Source: Strobilurus pachycystidiatus (Eukaryota; Basidiomycota; Agaricomycetes; Agaricales; Physalacriaceae). From it: 64,000 bases of DNA. A program made the position numbers and the translations under genes. Positions 48,171 through 60,764 of the stretch are shown in pieces. The DNA is taken from the NCBI GenBank assembly GCA_019915135.1, contig JAHLMK010000009.1, forward strand, positions 1,302,001 to 1,366,000. Direction: 5' to 3'. The notes below the pieces were generated by a model. That model saw only the letters and a program-made list of their open reading frames with translations, had not been told where the DNA came from and ran no database searches. Each line of letters begins with the position of its first letter. The stretch's first letter is position 1.

Positions 48171-48829
48171 ATGTACGACTACGATTACCCCCTCAACCTG
48201 CCTCTCCCTCCACAACGCAGAGACTCCCTGTCCAAAGCCACGCGCGATCTCATGGCACTCGAGCCCCAGCCCCCGACGCACAACAGTAACAACAAACGGC
48301 CATCGCCGCCCAGTACTTCCACATCCCAGCCTGCGTCGACGAACCACTTAAAACCGTCACTGCTGAGCCCGTCGCAGAAGAAGGCGAACCACATCCAGAG
48401 CGAGCAGAAACGGCGCGCGAACATAAGGAGGGGCTACGAGGCACTTTGCGAGGTCGTGCCGTCGCTGCGCGAGGCGCTCGCCGCCCAGGGACAGCCCGAA
48501 CCACGCAAACGGCGGCGCACATCCAACAGCGGGTCCGGGGTGGCAACTGAAGAGAAGCTTGATGGCAGGGCGGGGCCAAGGAGCGAGAATGTTGTGCTGG
48601 GCAAGAGTGCGTCACATGTAGATTGTTGCCTGCACTCTACTGATCTCATTCTCTGTGTCCAGCGATTGAGTACATACACGGTCTATTGGCAGAGACAGAG
48701 ACGCTCAAGGCGCGCTTGGCGGCGGTCGAGCCTCCGCGGCGAGAAGATGCAGAGCCCCGGCTATGGGAGCGCAAATGGGAAGGCGGACAAAGACGAGACG
48801 AGGACGACGGCGAAGACTCCGACGAGTAA
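48171..48829 (+). CDS. bHLH transcription factor
   Basis: About 200 residues in two exons. The basic region and helix 1 are KKANHIQSEQKRRANIRRGY followed by EALCEVVPSLREAL; the H-x3-E-x3-R pattern is the E-box-reading signature. A loop with KRRR follows, and helix 2 (KTIEYIHGLLAETETLKARL) is completed after an intron at about 48606-48661. The N-terminus is rich in Pro, Ser and Asn and the C-terminus is acidic (RRDEDDGEDSDE). It resembles the Ino4/MLX-type fungal bHLH factors; the partner and targets are unknown. The stop is at 48827-48829. Reading through the intron gives a false longer frame. Confidence 0.85.
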
Positions 48830-50600
48830 CTATACGCTATGCGTTATACTAATTGCTGCTGGGCTGTATGAAGAGATTAACGTTTAACAGTTATTTATTG
48901 TCTCCCCCCATCGCAATCGTGTCCATGTGTGCTGCTCGGACCCCTCGCCCGATGGCCTGCCTGCGGACCAGAGCAAGTCCTCCCCTGCACTTCGAGTCGG
49001 CTGAGCTCGCACGAGTCGCAGGGATGCAATGGTGTGGCTTCCCCTCGTGGCTGCACGTTCGATATCGCATGTACATCTTGTCCCGCCATGACGTCCCTCC
49101 TTTTCAAGCTATGACATGACTGACATCCTTTTCTATCGCCCTCCAACCCTTACATGACTACACAGCTTTGACTCTTCTCCTCTCGAAGCCGAACGGAGTC
49201 ATCCTAACGTTAGCTGCTGACCCGCTGACGATGCCACACGCTCGACGGCGGGGAGTCCTGCTCTGCGACAGATTTCCTATGTATGCATACAAGCGCGCAT
49301 GTGCATCCCTTTCGTGGCACGCGTCGTATACGAGCTGATCTCCTTTCGAGCGATTTACAGTACCCTCAAGCTCGTGATTTTGGCGGGGTTTAACATTAGG
49401 GTCCATGCCGTACCGAAGCACTCTAACTGTTCGACACACCCATCCGACTCCGGGTCAACCAGAGGAGCCGCGACCGTGCTCATTCAGTTTTCCATTCATA
49501 CTCCATACTGCGGTCACTGATCAACTCCAATGCTAGATTTCCCTCAAACCCAGTTCTATAGGATCGAACCGTGAGTCGCTGATGGTCAGTATTGGTGTAA
49601 GTGGCTGTTGACGGAGAGATGGATGGATGTGGAATACAGAGTCTTACTCGTGTCCACGTCGTGTGCAAGGAACCCTTACAATCAGCGATATGAATAATAC
49701 TTGCAACGAAGTCGAGCCATGTTTCTATATGGGCCAGTCTCAGTCCACATACCGCAGCAAAAACGAGAAGAGAGTCGTTTAATTTTTCTCTTGCGTTCTG
49801 GTAAGAGGCTTCAATTAGATAGATCAATCCTGAAGTTACCCAACGACAGCCGCCGTGACCTTGAAGGATATCGAAGATATACAAACTGCAGTTAATACTT
49901 AGAACACTGGCAGGTCAGTATAATGTCGCCGACACAAATAAAGGGACAAAGGTCAAGGGAACGTCGAAGTAAGTTGTTCTCTATGTACACAGTCTACTGA
50001 AGCTGCCGGTGAAGTCGCCTCCCATCGTGAGGACCGGTCCTTCCTCTTCCTTCCTTCCTTCCTCTGACGCAGAGTGTTCATATTGCCGTCGATGGCCTAA
50101 GAACAGGTGACCAGAAGTTCTTCGAAGACACATGGCGCCTGCATGTTACTCTAAGCGCCTGTCTACTGTGTATCAGTATCAGAGTTTGAGGGCGTACAGC
50201 CTGTGTAGTAGTCACCAACTTTGACATGGACCCTGGGTACGTCTTCTGTCTCTACGTCGTCGTCATACTTGATCAGCTCTCTTATAGCCCGAAGATCACC
50301 TTCTCGAGTATGTTGTATGTTGGTCCAAGCTCACATCTTCGACGCTGACTCGTATTCTATCAGAGTTCGCTTTCCGTAGCAATTCTAGCACTCTATCTCG
50401 GGGCTCCGAGCTTGCGATCGCATGAGGAACCCTTCTTGGGCAGAATCCGTGGTATGATCTAAAAAGCACAACTCACCGTGTAAGCTTACCTGATTCGAAT
50501 TGAAAATGTACTCTCATTGTACGATAGACTTGGCTGCGGGACAGCTGAGAATGTGGCGCATGACTGTTTGTTTTACCGTTCTCGAAAACCAGCAGGATAT
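48830..50600. other. Gene-poor region
   Basis: Only short ORFs without recognisable families, including a 134-codon minus-strand frame at 49480-49884 with no known motif. A CCTT microsatellite lies near 50044-50063. Confidence 0.35.
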
Positions 50601-52026
50601 AGACACCGCCATCTCTCTCTACAGGCTTATGGGAATGGATACTACATCCGCCCCTGCTGTCCAGTCTCTGTCGCTAGAACGATCATTGCTATTTTGATAT
50701 TCCTGGTGTGGGAATAATAAATTCGACCTGTCCTCCGCGACTGAGGTGTATTCCCGTGCCGCCGCATCCTCCCGGCTGTCTCCGACCGTGCGATGGTATG
50801 CTGCAGAAGATTGGGCGAGATGCGGTCGGCTCTGGAAGCTACTAAAGGACGATGTGCTCGGGTCTGACTGCATCATGGCAGCCGATGGCGGTAGCTATGG
50901 ATTTTCTCCCCAGTGTGGCGTCAATTGGGATGGCAATGCAGGACCGACATGATTCCCTATCCGTGGCCAATGTCATCATCCCAATCAACACCCCGGAGGA
51001 AAAGCAGAGCACAGGAGATGTCCCGGACATACGGCTAGCATCGAGCATGCGCTTGGCCGGGCGGCATCGTTTGCGTTCCATGGATGTACGTCTCCGTGGG
51101 GCGGAGAACTGTAGCGACCTTCTTCGAAGAACCTTGTCAGAGTCTAGAGACTCACAGAATGTCACTGATGATCATACGTACAATGGGAAGAAGAGAGGAA
51201 CTTGAAGCGAAAAAGACCACTGGGAACGAGATATCATATATTTGAACGATACTAAAGCTGCTACTGAAGATACGACCTGGATGGTGCTGAGACAGACGGC
51301 ATGATTGACTATCCAATGGGGAGAACGTAGCGGTAGCCCATTTATCATCAAGGAACACGCGATGGACAGACTCATCACTCCCACTTCTCGCGTCAGGCAA
51401 CGAAAAAGAATGAACTTGAGAGAAAAGGATCGCCATCACTACAATCATCGACAGATCCCCGTACACGCGTTCAGAGGCAAATCGCAATCGCGCGAATTCT
51501 CGAGATTCACCTCAGTTCCAGTGCTAAGCATCACACAACTGAGGGTTGACCATCTGTAGATCTGAAGCGCTTGATTCGGGGAATGATGAGCGATTGATAA
51601 TTCAAGCCTCCGCCAGTAATATGACAATCATCCTTCATGATCGACAGATAGATGCTCGACGTGAACACGGCGTTACTGTAAAACTAAGATTACGACCTAC
51701 CTCAGTTCCCCGTCCTGATCCATCGTGCAAGCCTATACGTAGCGAGTAATAATTTATAGGTCGTCGCTAAACCTTGTTACTACATCTGTACCCAAAAAAA
51801 TGTATACGTAGAAAAACCCCTGCCTCAAACTATCTTACAACTGACTAGAAAGACAAGGTATGGTGGACTATGCTGTACGGTAAACTCGGAGGGAGGGGAT
51901 ATGCAAACTACAATGGGAGCAGCGAATCAAAACTATGGGTAAATAAGAGCACAGATCTGAAACGGAAGCGACGACAAGTCTGAATCTGTTAAGTAATCAG
52001 AATTAGAATCGTTTTCATATTTGGGT
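50601..52026. other. Possible unidentified gene on the minus strand
   Basis: Minus-strand segments 51487-51152, 51165-50842 and 50876-50619 are open and could be exons. The first has a hydrophobic start (MIVVMAILFSQVHSFS), the last a Ser/Asp-rich tail (DPSTSSFSSFQSRP). Such a layout would suit a small membrane protein, but no family is recognised and splice borders are not convincing. Confidence 0.25.
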
Positions 52027-53789
52027 TCATGAGTCCCCGCCCATGCGCGAGCGGTCGAGATACGGTGGGGGCAGCTCGCGCACAACGCCGCCATCTTGGT
52101 GTTGATATACAATCTCGCGCTCGCCAGTGGCCGTTACGTTCGGCGAGCGCAAGTCGAGGTTGCTCCCGCCCGCTCGGGGCATGAGCGGGCGCGAACTGCT
52201 GGTATCCGATCCGTCGACAGCCGCATCCGCGATAGCCGCGTCCGCAACGCCCGCCTCCTGCGCTTTCGACCGCCTCAGCGGCGTCAGAGGAAACGCGGCA
52301 CCCTGTCGGTCCGAATTGGTCGACCCGCTCGACGTTGGCCGTGTGTTGTGGCTCCGGCTCTCGACCATATAGTATGGGTTGAACTGCGCTGAGGAACCGT
52401 TCAGGTCTGACATCGTGCCAGTTGTGTTCCCTGGGGATTTGGGCGTGTATCCAGACCCTTGATCCATGAATGCGTTGACTGATAACACCTGGCCGGTCGG
52501 GCCCTGGCTCATATACGGCGTCGGGGCATAATCGGGGTCGATTTCGCCGGGTGACCTGTTCTGGTTGCGCCGCCTATACCACCACCAGAACGCACCTCCA
52601 CCAATGAGTAGCGCAGCGAGCACCCCGACCACGACGCCGACAATGATCTTTGTCCGCTTCTTATTGTCCTTCGACTTCTTTTCTGCGGCAGCAGCAGCGT
52701 CCAGTTCGGTAGAGTTGCCGCTCGAACTATTCAGCGCCCCACAGTCAATATCTGTTTGAGCTGCCCAAAAAGGGCCTTAGGCCGACATCTGAGACATATA
52801 TCGTCTGGGGATCTTACCTGCCGTCATTATTGAAGGGTTTCCGTATGCAATACGACCCGTTCTGTATATGACATGAGAACGGTTGCCAGCGCTTGCGAAG
52901 GGGGTACTCACGAGTCTTCGACAGAAGCTGTAAAGTGAGATGATCAGGATGGTTTGTGTTCATCCAGCGGAAGGAGGGTGACATACCCATCATCAGCTTG
53001 TTCCCATCTGCGCGATTGATGTACGTATATGCATCGTCGTCCTGGTTGGTAGTGACATTGGTGATAACCGGCGAGTTAATTTGGCCGAATGAGATGTTGT
53101 AGGGAGGGATGCCGCCATGGATGCGCAGACCCCAAGGTTCGCAGGGCTGGAGTTTATGAGTTGAGGAGACGTTGGAGTTGACTGTGAAGTCCGTTTGTGA
53201 GCTTCGGTCCACGACACAGTTCGTCGTCGATCCAGCTGTCAAATTCACTTTAGCATTGTGAGCGCAAGTCTCAAGGACTGCACGTACTAGCGACTGTAAA
53301 CAACTTTGGCGCAACCCCAGCTGAGGAGCTATTGGAATCGATCACGTCAAGAAGCAATTGTGAGCCTAGGGATGGCAGTGATATGGACGAGCTGTTTGAA
53401 ATGGAAGTGTAATGGGCACGCACCGGCGGGGTTGTTGACCGTCCACTTCAAATTGGTGGGATCCGTCCCAATGTTAGTCGTCACCGAGCTCCCGCCCTGC
53501 TCCCAAGCGCGCATGTAGAACGGAGGCACCCCCGAGCTGTTTCCCGAATAGCCCGGCCATGTCGATACCACGATACCAAATTCCTGGCAAGTCCCCAACG
53601 TTCCCGGTACGGACTATAGCAGATCCTCAGGCAAGCTATAAGGTAGCGAACACGATATAAACGCACACTGTCATGGAATGCCCATTGAAAGATTCTCGCC
53701 GTCGTAATTTGCGCGTCACACAGTGTGGCCGTCGCGAGTAGCAGCCATAGGGAAATTGCCCGCGACGATGAGAGGGAGAACAAAAGCAT
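52027..53789 (-). CDS. Type I single-pass membrane glycoprotein
   Basis: It starts at 53789 with a signal peptide (ISLWLLLATATLCDA). A secreted domain follows with NPAGAS-like blocks, GGSSVTTNIGTDPTNLKW and the conserved-looking WGLRIHGGIPPYNISFGQ; many NxS/T sites suggest N-glycosylation. Near 52590-52665 lies one membrane helix (IIVGVVVGVLAALLIGGGAF) followed by WWWYRRRNQ. A disordered cytosolic tail of about 180 residues, rich in Ser, Pro and Gly, ends at 52027. The arrangement resembles the Wsc/Mid2-like or mucin-type cell-surface sensors of basidiomycetes, but sequence similarity to those families is not evident. About six introns in the extracellular part. Confidence 0.75.
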
Positions 53790-55759
53790 CACAAACGAAG
53801 GAAATGTTGAAAAAAGAGACGAAGATGATGGTTTGAAAGAAAGGAACGAAGCGCCCAGGCTGGATAAGGGTGCTGTTAACAAATTGTGTGAGGCCAGGAT
53901 GACACAAGCGCGGAGGCTATGTAAGCCCGTTAGGCTCGGTCCCTGTGCGCTCGGAGAAGTGTGTAAAGGAAGGTGGCCAGCCCGCCTTCCAGAGGCCAAG
54001 AACCGAGAACCAAGAGGTGGTGCGAGGAAGAGAACAAGATAGAGACGATATCTCACGATGTGCGCTGGTCACTGTGTTACTGTGAGTCCCCCTCTCCCAT
54101 CGCATCCTGCAAGCAGATCCGAGTACATCTTCAGAATTAGATATCACGTCAACCGTTTTGATGCAGCCTGGATGCAGTCTTGCTCGGTTACCGCCGCACC
54201 ATGATCGGTCAGATTCGGTCTGTGCCTTTCAGCTTGATTATCATCTCGGTCGGTGCCATCCAGCTCTGATGTGGAACGAGAGAGGTTCAATTGTCGATGG
54301 TAGCGCCTCCAAGAGGATTCAAACAACCACTGAGGATCTGTTGCAATGAGGGTTAGCTGCAAGCACGGGTTACGTGAAGATGCGAAAGGAGTCGGTGGGC
54401 GTGGGAAGTGTCGGACCCCTCCCCTCAAAACCCGAGCCGGGGCAGGCCCGCCGCAAATCATGCCAGGATTAGAATGCCGGCCACATGCCCCCAACAATTC
54501 TGGCTTTGGAACCTTCCTGGAACCTTCGAATAGACTGGACTCGTGTACATGCACGCGTCGAGAGATCATATATCATCGATGGAGGTGCTAATCCTCTTGG
54601 CACTGGCCCATACCAGGTCACGGTGGAACAGGGCGAAAACAACAACAGCTGTGCATGTAGTCGACTACTTTGCAGTAGACATTGCCCGTCGTCTGTTGCA
54701 ATGTAATGTGGTACACTGTTGAATGTTGCTATAAAAAATTCTCGCACTTACTGTACAGTAAGGAATTCATCGGACCAGCGCCGTATCATGATCAAACGAG
54801 CTGCATATCGGCTTGGCGACTTAGTCTCGCGCCTGACTTGCGGGCGCGCCGCGTTGCTCATATCGTTGTAGCCTACGGTGTGTGTAGCCCGTATTATATT
54901 CAGGCGCTCTACCCTCGGCCGTCAAGCGCGTCATTCCAACCCGCCGCCACAACAAACCTCCAGGGATGCTACCTGTATCATTATCACAGTTTGAAGGTGA
55001 TGCCTTTCTTTCCTCTGTACTTCTCATTCTGAATCAGAGAGGCTGCGAGTCGTCACCCGCCTTTGTACTTCTCAAAGCAGAGCAAGTGAGTGACCATGGT
55101 ATCAATGTAAAAGATGAAGACTTTTGAATGAGGGAGAACGCCACATTGAGTAAGTAGTTGCCAAATCCTTCCTTATGTCCCAATTGGGCTATTCTCCTAT
55201 GAATTTCTAGATGTTGTCATTGTACGCAGTTCTACCATTCCGCTGGATTCTGGAACGAGGCGCGGACGTCTGAGGACTGTCTGAGGATGACAGTGCCTCT
55301 GTCTGATCATGTATCATCATATACTCTATATGCATGTATGGGCGCCCCGACTCCGAGAATCGCATTCAATTAGAGTTGATCAATGGACTCGGAGGAAAAT
55401 CGTTGTGGACGTTTCGAAATTCTCAGTCCTGTGGCGACAGTGGAATACACTTTCGGTAAACGGCGCCCCGGTAAGTTACCATTCCGCTGGGACAGGGCGG
55501 AGATGACAATGACAGCGCATAGTTAACTATTGGTTTGAGACGTGCGTTGTGCACAGCCAAGCATAGTGGATTCTGGCAGACCAGTGTACTTACACCTATG
55601 TAATCAGCCTCGCAGCGTACCATTGCGCTGGTACAGAGTCGGATGACAGCGCGTGTTTGCCTATACATTTGTAGAGTGCTTAGCCCGGGAATCACAGACA
55701 ATGATATTAGAGTTCATTCAACTTAGCGTACACTGCCCCATATACAACGCAGAGGACCA
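53790..55759. other. Gene-poor region with short dispersed repeats
   Basis: No recognisable gene. Around 55234-55660 the motif ACCATTCCGCTGG occurs in three diverged copies, each followed by a GGATGACAG/GATGACA-type sequence. Confidence 0.4.
55234..55660 (+). repeat. Three diverged copies of an ACCATTCCGCTGG-led repeat
   Basis: Copies start near 55234, 55479 and 55619 (the last as ACCATTGCGCTGG). The second and third share CAG followed by GATGACA and GACAGCGC. Confidence 0.55.
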
Positions 55760-56820
55760 CTACTGTGTTTGAGCGCCATATCCCCTGATCCCCTCGGCGA
55801 ACGACCACACAGTCTCTGCGCTCCTGGACTCTGAGATCGTCACGCCCTTATCCGTGATGGTGGCAATTTGGTACTAATTCGTAGGTCAGAACACCGGGAA
55901 TCTGATTGGGACTGGGACAGACCTTGTTCAAACTTCGTGCGTCGCGGTAATAGAGCACCTTCATGCTGTCCTCGAGGATCTTCGTCGCCTGCTCCTCCGT
56001 GAGCGTGTCTTCGTAACCCTCGACGGCCTTGCGCAGAAGGGGCTGAGCAATGTAGGCGCCGTGACCGGTCGCCAAGGTGGATGCTGAGTAGGTCGTTCCC
56101 AGCAGATCGACGTATGATAGGAATCTAAAGACGTATAGTAGTAAGGTACGCAGCTCACTGCATCAGAGATGCGATGGTTGGTGCTTACCGTTTACCATTC
56201 TTCACACCACCAACCAGTAGGGAGTTCCACAAAGGATTCATCTTGGAGCGGCGTGCGTACATGACCTGGGAGAGGTACTCGTGTATCTCCTTAGGACCGA
56301 GATTGTGCCCGTCCTGGGCGGTGAACTCGTCGATGACAAGCTCGTCGAGGATGGATTGGATGTATTGGAAGTCGGACATGTCGCCGCCCGCGCCGATGAC
56401 GGTGTAGTCGCCGACCTGGTGCAGACGCTGGACATCCTTGAAGCGCGCGAGGGAGCCATACGATGCTGAATCGGCGTAAGTGGGAGAAAGATTGTGGCGA
56501 TGGATACGCACCGAGGTTGTCCGCTGCCATCATGATTCCGTCTTTGAACTTGATGGCGAGGACGCTGGTTCCTGTGACAATTGGTTGCCTAAACACGTCC
56601 GCCTACTAAGAGAGGGTCCACATCAAGAAAGTGAATGCACTCACTGTGTCCGCTGGACGCCGTCGGAGAACATGTCTTTGGGCCCATTGTAGGGGCGCTG
56701 GTGGATAGGATAGGTTCCGTACAGGTCAACGGCATCGTTTCTCTGCAGACCGTCAGATCATCGCTCAATGAACGTAGGAAGACGTACTGGGCGGCCCCAG
56801 TTTGTCGGAAAATGGTCCAT
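55760..56820 (-). CDS. PRE4: 20S proteasome subunit beta-7 (Pre4/PSMB4)
   Basis: Non-catalytic beta-ring subunit of the 20S core. It starts at 56820 with MDHFPTNWGRP; after an intron, NDAVDLYGTYPIHQRPYNG leads to the family hallmark QQPIVTGTSVLAIKFKDG at the propeptide junction. That position lacks the catalytic threonine start of active subunits. It continues with DVQRLHQVGDYTVIGAGGDM, SKMNPLWNSLLVGGV and ATGHGAYIAQPLLRKAVE, and ends GYGAQTQ with stop at 55760-55762. Introns are short and borders clean. Its start lies 162 bp from the start of the divergent gene at 56983. Confidence 0.93.
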
Positions 56821-56982
56821 GAAGTCAAGAGGAAAGACGCGCAAGCAGACGCGTAGGGCTGAGGTAAGTAAAGCCGTTGCCAAGCACGCTCAAACAGGTG
56901 TCTATTTCGGCAGGAAAATGATCCTTGACATCATACTTTATTCGAGCTCGACGTGCTCAACGTTGATGCGTAAAAGCCGCGC
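56821..56982. promoter_or_regulatory. Bidirectional promoter, PRE4 / uncharacterised gene
   Basis: 162 bp between divergent start codons. I saw no clear Rpn4-type proteasome box. Confidence 0.5.
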
Positions 56983-59056
56983 ATGAAGCCCTCCTCAGTA
57001 CGCGCGCTGATACGGCCACCGGGCCCGAGGCCCATCAAGGAGACGGAGCTCACGATGATCCAAGTCAGGCGCATCGTCAAAGCCGAGCGCGACGAGCGCA
57101 TGGATCTCACATTGCTCTTGACACCCGTCAGAGAGTGCGTGGTCTTTCTTCCTGCTTTCTGTTTTCTCACCCGGCGCGTTTAGCTACATGAGCGGCTTCA
57201 CGAAGCCCCAAGAGCTCCGCATCGCCAACTGGTTCCGGGGCGGACGCTACATGTCCATGGGCAAATCCTACGAGCGGCCGTCCGAGGCTGCGTACGAGCC
57301 CCATACCGTCTTCCTCCTCGAGTCGCGCTACGACGTGCAGCACGGCGTCGGACGGACCGAAGCCGTCGACCACATCGTCGGCCTCTGCCGTGCAGCAGAC
57401 TTGCAGGCTGTCGTCGACCGCTTCAACTCGCCGCGCACGCCCTATGACGCTAGGGAGTCCATGGACAAGGCTCGCTGGCCCTGGCTTCAGCAGAAGAAGA
57501 GGAGGATATGGGGCCGGCCGAGCCCCGACGATCCGCCCACAGCGGAAATACTCGACGGACTCGATAACGAGGCGGAGAACATGATGAAGGAGCCGCTGCT
57601 ATCTCCCATCGGCGACAGCCATCCCGCCAAACCATCCCGCCGCGAACGACCCGAACGACCAGAGGACAAGCTCCGACAAACTGCCGCAGTTCTTGAACGA
57701 GTCAAGGAGGACCAGCTGGAGGGCATTAGTGCGCAAATGCGTCGCCCAGACGGCAAAATACCATTTGAAGTTGAACACGACGACGGCGGGACATACCATC
57801 CCAGCGGTTTCAAAGTCCCAACCTCCGTAGCCGACTTTGCAAAGTCGCCACTTCCTCCTCCTGATGCTCCTGATGCTCAGCATACTCGTAATTCCCAGCC
57901 TTCCAACCCCGACGCCGCCATTCACGCCGAGCAGTGGAAAGTGGTGCGCGAGAAGGACGGCCATCTTATGTCTGACCTCGCGTCCGACTCCACCATCCAG
58001 GCTCAGACTACTCCACGGAGCGAGAAGATTCCTACCGAGGTTTCTGGCATCGTCGACCGTGGCCAGGTCCAGCCACCGCAACACGCATCGGGCTTCATCC
58101 CTCCTACGCCCGCCATGGCCCGTGGTCACACCGAAGCCCACACGCACACTGTCGTCAGCGAGGAGGAGGCAGCCGCTCGAAGGGAACAGGAGCAAAGTCT
58201 GCGCAAAAAGTACTACGAACACATCAAGACCGTTCCGTTTTGGCGTCCGCTCCTCGCGATCACCGTCTCCACGCGTCCCATCGGCGCTACTCTCAGTCGA
58301 CTCTCCCGTGGTCTCTCCCGTGGAATGGCCTTCTACGCTAGCATTGACGCTGAAGGACGTAAGTCGCTGTCGTCCTTTGGCAAGCGCATGCGCTGTCTCC
58401 GCCTGGACCGCATGAAAGACCTTACCGTCGAGATGGCGCAGGTCCTCGCTGGCGCACGCGGCGGGCCCATCGGTATACGCTTCAGCATGAACCAGCTCGG
58501 ACGGGGGATCGACGGCGAGAACATGGACTCGCCTATCCCTTGGGAAAAACGCACCATTGGGGTCGCGGTGGGGAATTGGTACGACCGGTATAAGGAGGTG
58601 CAGGAGAGTTACCGGGCCGCGCAAAAGGATATCCAGAAGTATGAGACGTCGCCGGAGAAGGACCCGTTCCTCATCTACACTATCGACGAGTTTGGCGCTC
58701 ATGTTGACGCGGGAGAGCTTCCGTGGATGAAGTCCGAGACGATAAAGCTGAATATCGACCCGGAGACGCAGAGGGCGCTTGATGAGATTGCGGCTCTGAA
58801 AATGATGCTTTATGATGGCGGGGAGCTTTCGGAGAATCTGTCTATCGTTGTGCCGCACTGGGATGAGCGAGCCAAGGGGTCGCCGCCGCCGGAGATCAAG
58901 CGGTTCGATGGGACTGTGCCGGATGGGTTCTTGTGTAGGAGGGGCGCGCAGGCGAAGGGGGATATCAATTTGCGGTTGGGTTATCTGCATGAGCGGCACA
59001 GAGATGGATTGGCAAAGACGATGACCAACTGGTCGTCTGCTGTTACGTATCCGTAG
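56983..59056 (+). CDS. Uncharacterised conserved-looking protein
   Basis: A short first exon (MKPSSVRALIRPPG...) joins through a 49-nt intron near 57134-57182 (PVR then DYMSGFTKPQEL) to one long exon ending at 59056, about 670-690 residues in all. The N-terminal 130 residues look globular (RIANWFRGGRYMSM, VFLLESRYDVQHGVG). The middle is polar and probably disordered with acidic and basic runs. From about 58200 a second globular part follows (YYEHIKTVPFWRPLLAITV, then IGVAVGNWYDRYKEVQESY). No signal peptide, membrane helix or catalytic motif is recognised. A long open frame on the opposite strand (57599-58999) is judged a shadow. Head-to-head with PRE4. Confidence 0.75.
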
Positions 59057-59732
59057 TAAGTAGAGGAGGAGGTAGGCTAGTTGACTGTGTAGAGCACAAT
59101 GTAATATCTCTTAATTCAGTCCGATTCTTGATCTTTGTGTCGATGACATGATAGTCAACAGGCGCTGGGGCTCATTTATCTCAGATTTCTTCAGAGTCAA
59201 GGCTACACTGATGCTGTCGTCCGCGGCGGGGAGAGATAGTCGGCAGTAGGAAAGTTTTGAATCCTTGCAGGCATCTCACTTCCGTCAGCGATGCTTCCCA
59301 ATCAGCTGCCAACCTCCTGTGAGTCTGACCCTCCGCCTCCCATGCAACCCGCTGTTTAGTTGTACTTCGTCGCTCCAGAAATGACTCTTGTACTCGAAAT
59401 GGCCAGATCCTTTGCGATACGATTCAGTCTGTCTGCTAGCCTCTTGTCCTGGTGCATAAATCAGAGCCTAGTGTCTACAAATGTCCCAGCTGTGGCATAG
59501 CTGATTTGTGGTCGAATTCAGATCAAGAGAGTAAAGCAACTCACCGGCTATCACAGTCTTCGCATGCCCACAAAGGTCAAGATTGCACAGACGACGGTAC
59601 GCGACTTGTATAAGATAAATGACAGTCCGATGATCTTGTGTGACATATGTAGAGGAGGAGCGGGAGCGAACCCGGCGGCGCGAATAGAGTCTTATTTGTG
59701 TATTAGTACATTCACCACTTCGATTTCCCGAT
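59057..59732. other. Convergent intergenic region
   Basis: Between the uncharacterised gene and the hydrolase, both ending here. No further gene recognised. Confidence 0.5.
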
Positions 59733-60764
59733 TTATTGATAAGAGAGTACTCGAGCCACAGCAGTCGTGTACGTCTCAGGATCCTGAAGCATTCTGCGTA
59801 GAACGAGCACAGTTAGCATACAGATATATGTGTACGATGACCAGTGCAGCTTACCCAAAGTGACTGACCCCAGGAAGAAGTATGAGCTGCGAGAGCGGAA
59901 TCTACACGTCCAGATTAGATGAGTCTATATACATATGAGCAGTGTACTCACCCAATTCCGAAGCGTAAACGGTACATCTCTATTCACTGCCTCTTCCTGC
60001 TCGCCATCCACAACGAAGATAAGCGGCGCATTTTTACTATCTTGAAGCGTTGGAATAGCAGCAAAAGACTCCGCGTCCCACTGCGGCAAATCCGCCCACA
60101 TCGTATTCACCTTCTCCTCGAAAGCATCAAGATTATCTGGGGTGGGCGATAACTCCTTGTACTCCTCCACCACCCGCGCAAGGTATGCATTGAATGTTGG
60201 ACTATCCCCGATAGACGCATTGATATTCCCTGGGACATATGAAGCCCCATAAGCGAAGATACGATCAACGCGATGCGTGAAGTTCATCGCAAGGTCGAGC
60301 GCGATGATGCCCCCGTCCGACCAACCAACTATCGAGACTTTAGGAACGGAGAGGTGGTCGAGGACTTCAAGCACGTCAAGTGTCATGCGGTCGTACGTGA
60401 TAGGTCCTGGACCGTCGAAAGACCGCCCGTGCCCACGCGAGTCGATGGAGATGATGGGGTATTTGGAGGCGAGGCAGGCGATTTGGTTTGCAAAGTAGTT
60501 GGAGTTTGCGAAACCGCCGTGCAGGAAGAGGACCGGGTTGGACGACGGAGAATGGTGCAAGGAGGATCCGGAGAGACCATACCAGATCTTGGCACCGTCA
60601 TTGGTCTGGACATATCCAGATGATTTCGGGATGAGGGTAGGAGTTGGGGGAAGCGTCTGCCAAGGGGGTACGTAAGGCGAGACGAGCAGCTTTGGGGAAG
60701 GGCAGTCAGCGGCGTAAGCGATGGATACGAGGGCGACAAAGAGACAGGGCCAGGGGAGGAACAT
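59733..60764 (-). CDS. Secreted alpha/beta hydrolase
   Basis: Starts at 60764 with a signal peptide (MFLPWPCLFVALVSIAYA) followed by DCPSPKLL. The oxyanion motif is FLHGGFANSN, the DSRGHGRS loop follows, and the nucleophile elbow is VGWSDGGI (G-W-S-D-G). The acid is probably the Asp in FVVDGEQEE. Two introns near the 3' end rebuild the catalytic histidine: after LRNW the exon IPLSQLILLPGVSHFG carries GVSH, then the last exon ends TTAVARVLSYQ with stop at 59733-59735. Reading straight on after LRNW would stop near 59925 and lose the histidine. Substrate unknown; esterase or epoxide-hydrolase-like activity is possible. Confidence 0.85.

Noticed and set aside
57599..58999. Minus-strand open frame of 466 codons
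   Set aside because: It lies wholly opposite the long exon of the plus-strand gene, which has a matching upstream exon with clean splice borders. GC-rich coding bias often opens the antisense frame.
59640..59700. tRNA-like GAGCGAACCCG sequence
   Set aside because: Resembles part of a T-arm only; no acceptor, D-arm or anticodon stem could be built around it.
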